DNA of 64,000 nt from Paralichthys olivaceus. Its lineage: Eukaryota; Chordata; Actinopteri; Pleuronectiformes; Paralichthyidae. Both the position numbers and the translations under genes were made by a program. Position 1 is the first letter of the stretch. Each line of letters starts with the position of its first letter. The stretch lies in assembly GCF_024713975.1 (NCBI RefSeq), contig NC_091097.1, forward strand, positions 1,199,501 to 1,263,500, read 5' to 3'. This document shows positions 62,791-64,000 of the stretch, in pieces. Below the pieces are notes generated by a model. That model made no database searches. It saw only the letters and a program-made list of their open reading frames with translations, and had not been told where the DNA came from.

Positions 62791-64000
62791 GCCGGACTCC
62801 ATTTGGTTCCTGCGCATTTGTTCTGCTGGTTTTTCATGCGTTAATCCCGCAGCTGCACGTTGTCGGTCGGTTCGGACGCGGATCGTGTTTACGGTGTGAA
62901 ACTGGGTCTTTCTCCGGGCGGGTGGGAGGTGGAGGGGTGGGGGGGGGGGGGGGTCTGCTGGACGGGGACGGCCGTGCAAGGTGAGCGCTGTCCTCACGTC
63001 AACCCGGCGGCACCTATAGGTGACTGAGTGCAGGGAGACCCGCACTGACGCGCTCCTCCGCCGGGTCCTGCCTCCCGCTGTCCCCGCAGTGTGACCTACA
63101 TGACGGCCATGTGCTTCCCGTTCCCCCCGCGGCTCCTGCACGGCTCCGGAGTTCACGGTTAAAGTTGGAGCTATATGACGAGCGCGATCACAAACCTGTT
63201 AACGCACAGGACACTCTGCCCTGCACGGCCCCGTGCACGACCCCGGGGGGGGGGGGGGGGTGACACCCCAGCTCTGTGCAGAGACGCAGCAGCACCCAGG
63301 CTGTGTGTGCATGTACAGTATGTGTGGAACCTCCCAGCGTGTGATTTACTGCGCAGTCATTGTTCACATTCCTTTGCTGTGACATGTCCAAGTGGGTCTT
63401 TGTGTGCAGAAGTGTGTCCTGCAGACTCGGACCATGCATGTGTTGCTGGGGCAGTGTGGGGGGGGGGGGGGGTGCTGCATGGGTGTCATATCATGCACTG
63501 AGTTAGAGTACATATGTGTCAGCTGTGTGTGTGTGTGGAGAGAGGAGAGGTTCAGGTACAATCAGATGTGAGGGTTGTAGTTCAGGAGGTCACAGCTGTG
63601 AGGAAGGGGGGGGGGGGGGGGGTCACACATGCAGCACTACACGCTAAGGCCGCCATGCTTCACGTGTGGAAGAGACGCCTCCGACAGGGCCGCACTTATT
63701 TCTGATTTTGTCCAAGATCTTTAAATTGAGTCAAGAAATTCGTCGTGCATGTGACATGTTGAAGACAAAGACATCCAGAGAGGGACGGACAAAAAGTTAG
63801 AGTCTCATGTAAACACAGCTGAGCGTCAAACTGGAGTCAAGGTGAAATAAAAGTTTCAGGAGTGCAGCAGCTCGGCCTGAATTTAAAGTAGCTGGAGATC
63901 TGCTGGTGCACGTGACTCAGGCTGCGATACAGTATAACAACACAACACGCTAACGGTAAAGGTTCCTCAGCCTTCAGGGACACGCCGTCAGACTTCCACG
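62791..64000. other. right-end stretch with long G runs, no recognised gene
   Basis: G runs of 13-17 bases at about 62939-62953, 63245-63260, 63458-63472 and 63606-63622. No coding exon was recognised on either strand. It may be intron 1 of a gene that starts near 62.6 kb. Confidence 0.5.

Noticed and set aside
62551-63156. 201-aa minus-strand open frame in the GC-rich right end
   Set aside because: Long frames are expected in GC-rich DNA and no domain can be recognised. It was kept only as part of a possible promoter or first exon.

Overview
The window looks like teleost fish nuclear DNA. It has spliced vertebrate genes with GT-AG introns, very dense (CA)n and other microsatellites, several minisatellites, and fragments of tRNA-derived SINEs of a type common in fish. 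I recognise six protein-coding genes. All have human orthologues on chromosome 17 (DLX4, DLX3, PSMD11, RPAIN, CDK5R1, NSF), so the segment is probably one of the duplicated teleost descendants of that ancestral chromosome. I could not settle which duplicate (a or b) each gene is.

Layout. At 1-6884 are the last two coding exons of dlx4 (+); exon 1 lies off the left edge. 6885-16089 is the interval between dlx4 and dlx3, with candidate homeodomain-binding enhancers near 8.1-8.8 kb followed by several kb of tandem repeats. 16090-20479 is dlx3 (-), complete in three exons; with dlx4 it forms the convergent Dlx bigene pair. 23981-28105 is psmd11 (-), 12 exons, 422 aa. 29240-30881 is rpain (-), 7 exons, 227 aa. 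About 32.3-35.4 kb is cdk5r1 (+), with a probable 5' UTR exon and a coding region split by a 98-bp intron. 41854-59414 is nsf (+), about 20 coding exons including a four-codon first exon and two candidate last exons. 60.6-64 kb has no recognised gene, but it contains a 10-bp minisatellite, a GC-rich possible promoter or first exon, and many long G runs.

The genes do not form an operon-like unit. dlx3/dlx4 are developmental transcription factors likely to share enhancers. psmd11 is a 19S proteasome lid subunit, rpain imports RPA into the nucleus, cdk5r1 activates neuronal Cdk5, and nsf disassembles SNARE complexes. I saw no wholly new biological system. The observations most worth checking are: psmd11 exon 2, whose 3' splice site sits inside a (UG)n microsatellite; two alternative nsf C-terminal exons; the intron inside the cdk5r1 coding region and its altered calpain-site region; the enhancer candidates; and a perfect 16-bp hairpin in the cdk5r1 5' intron.
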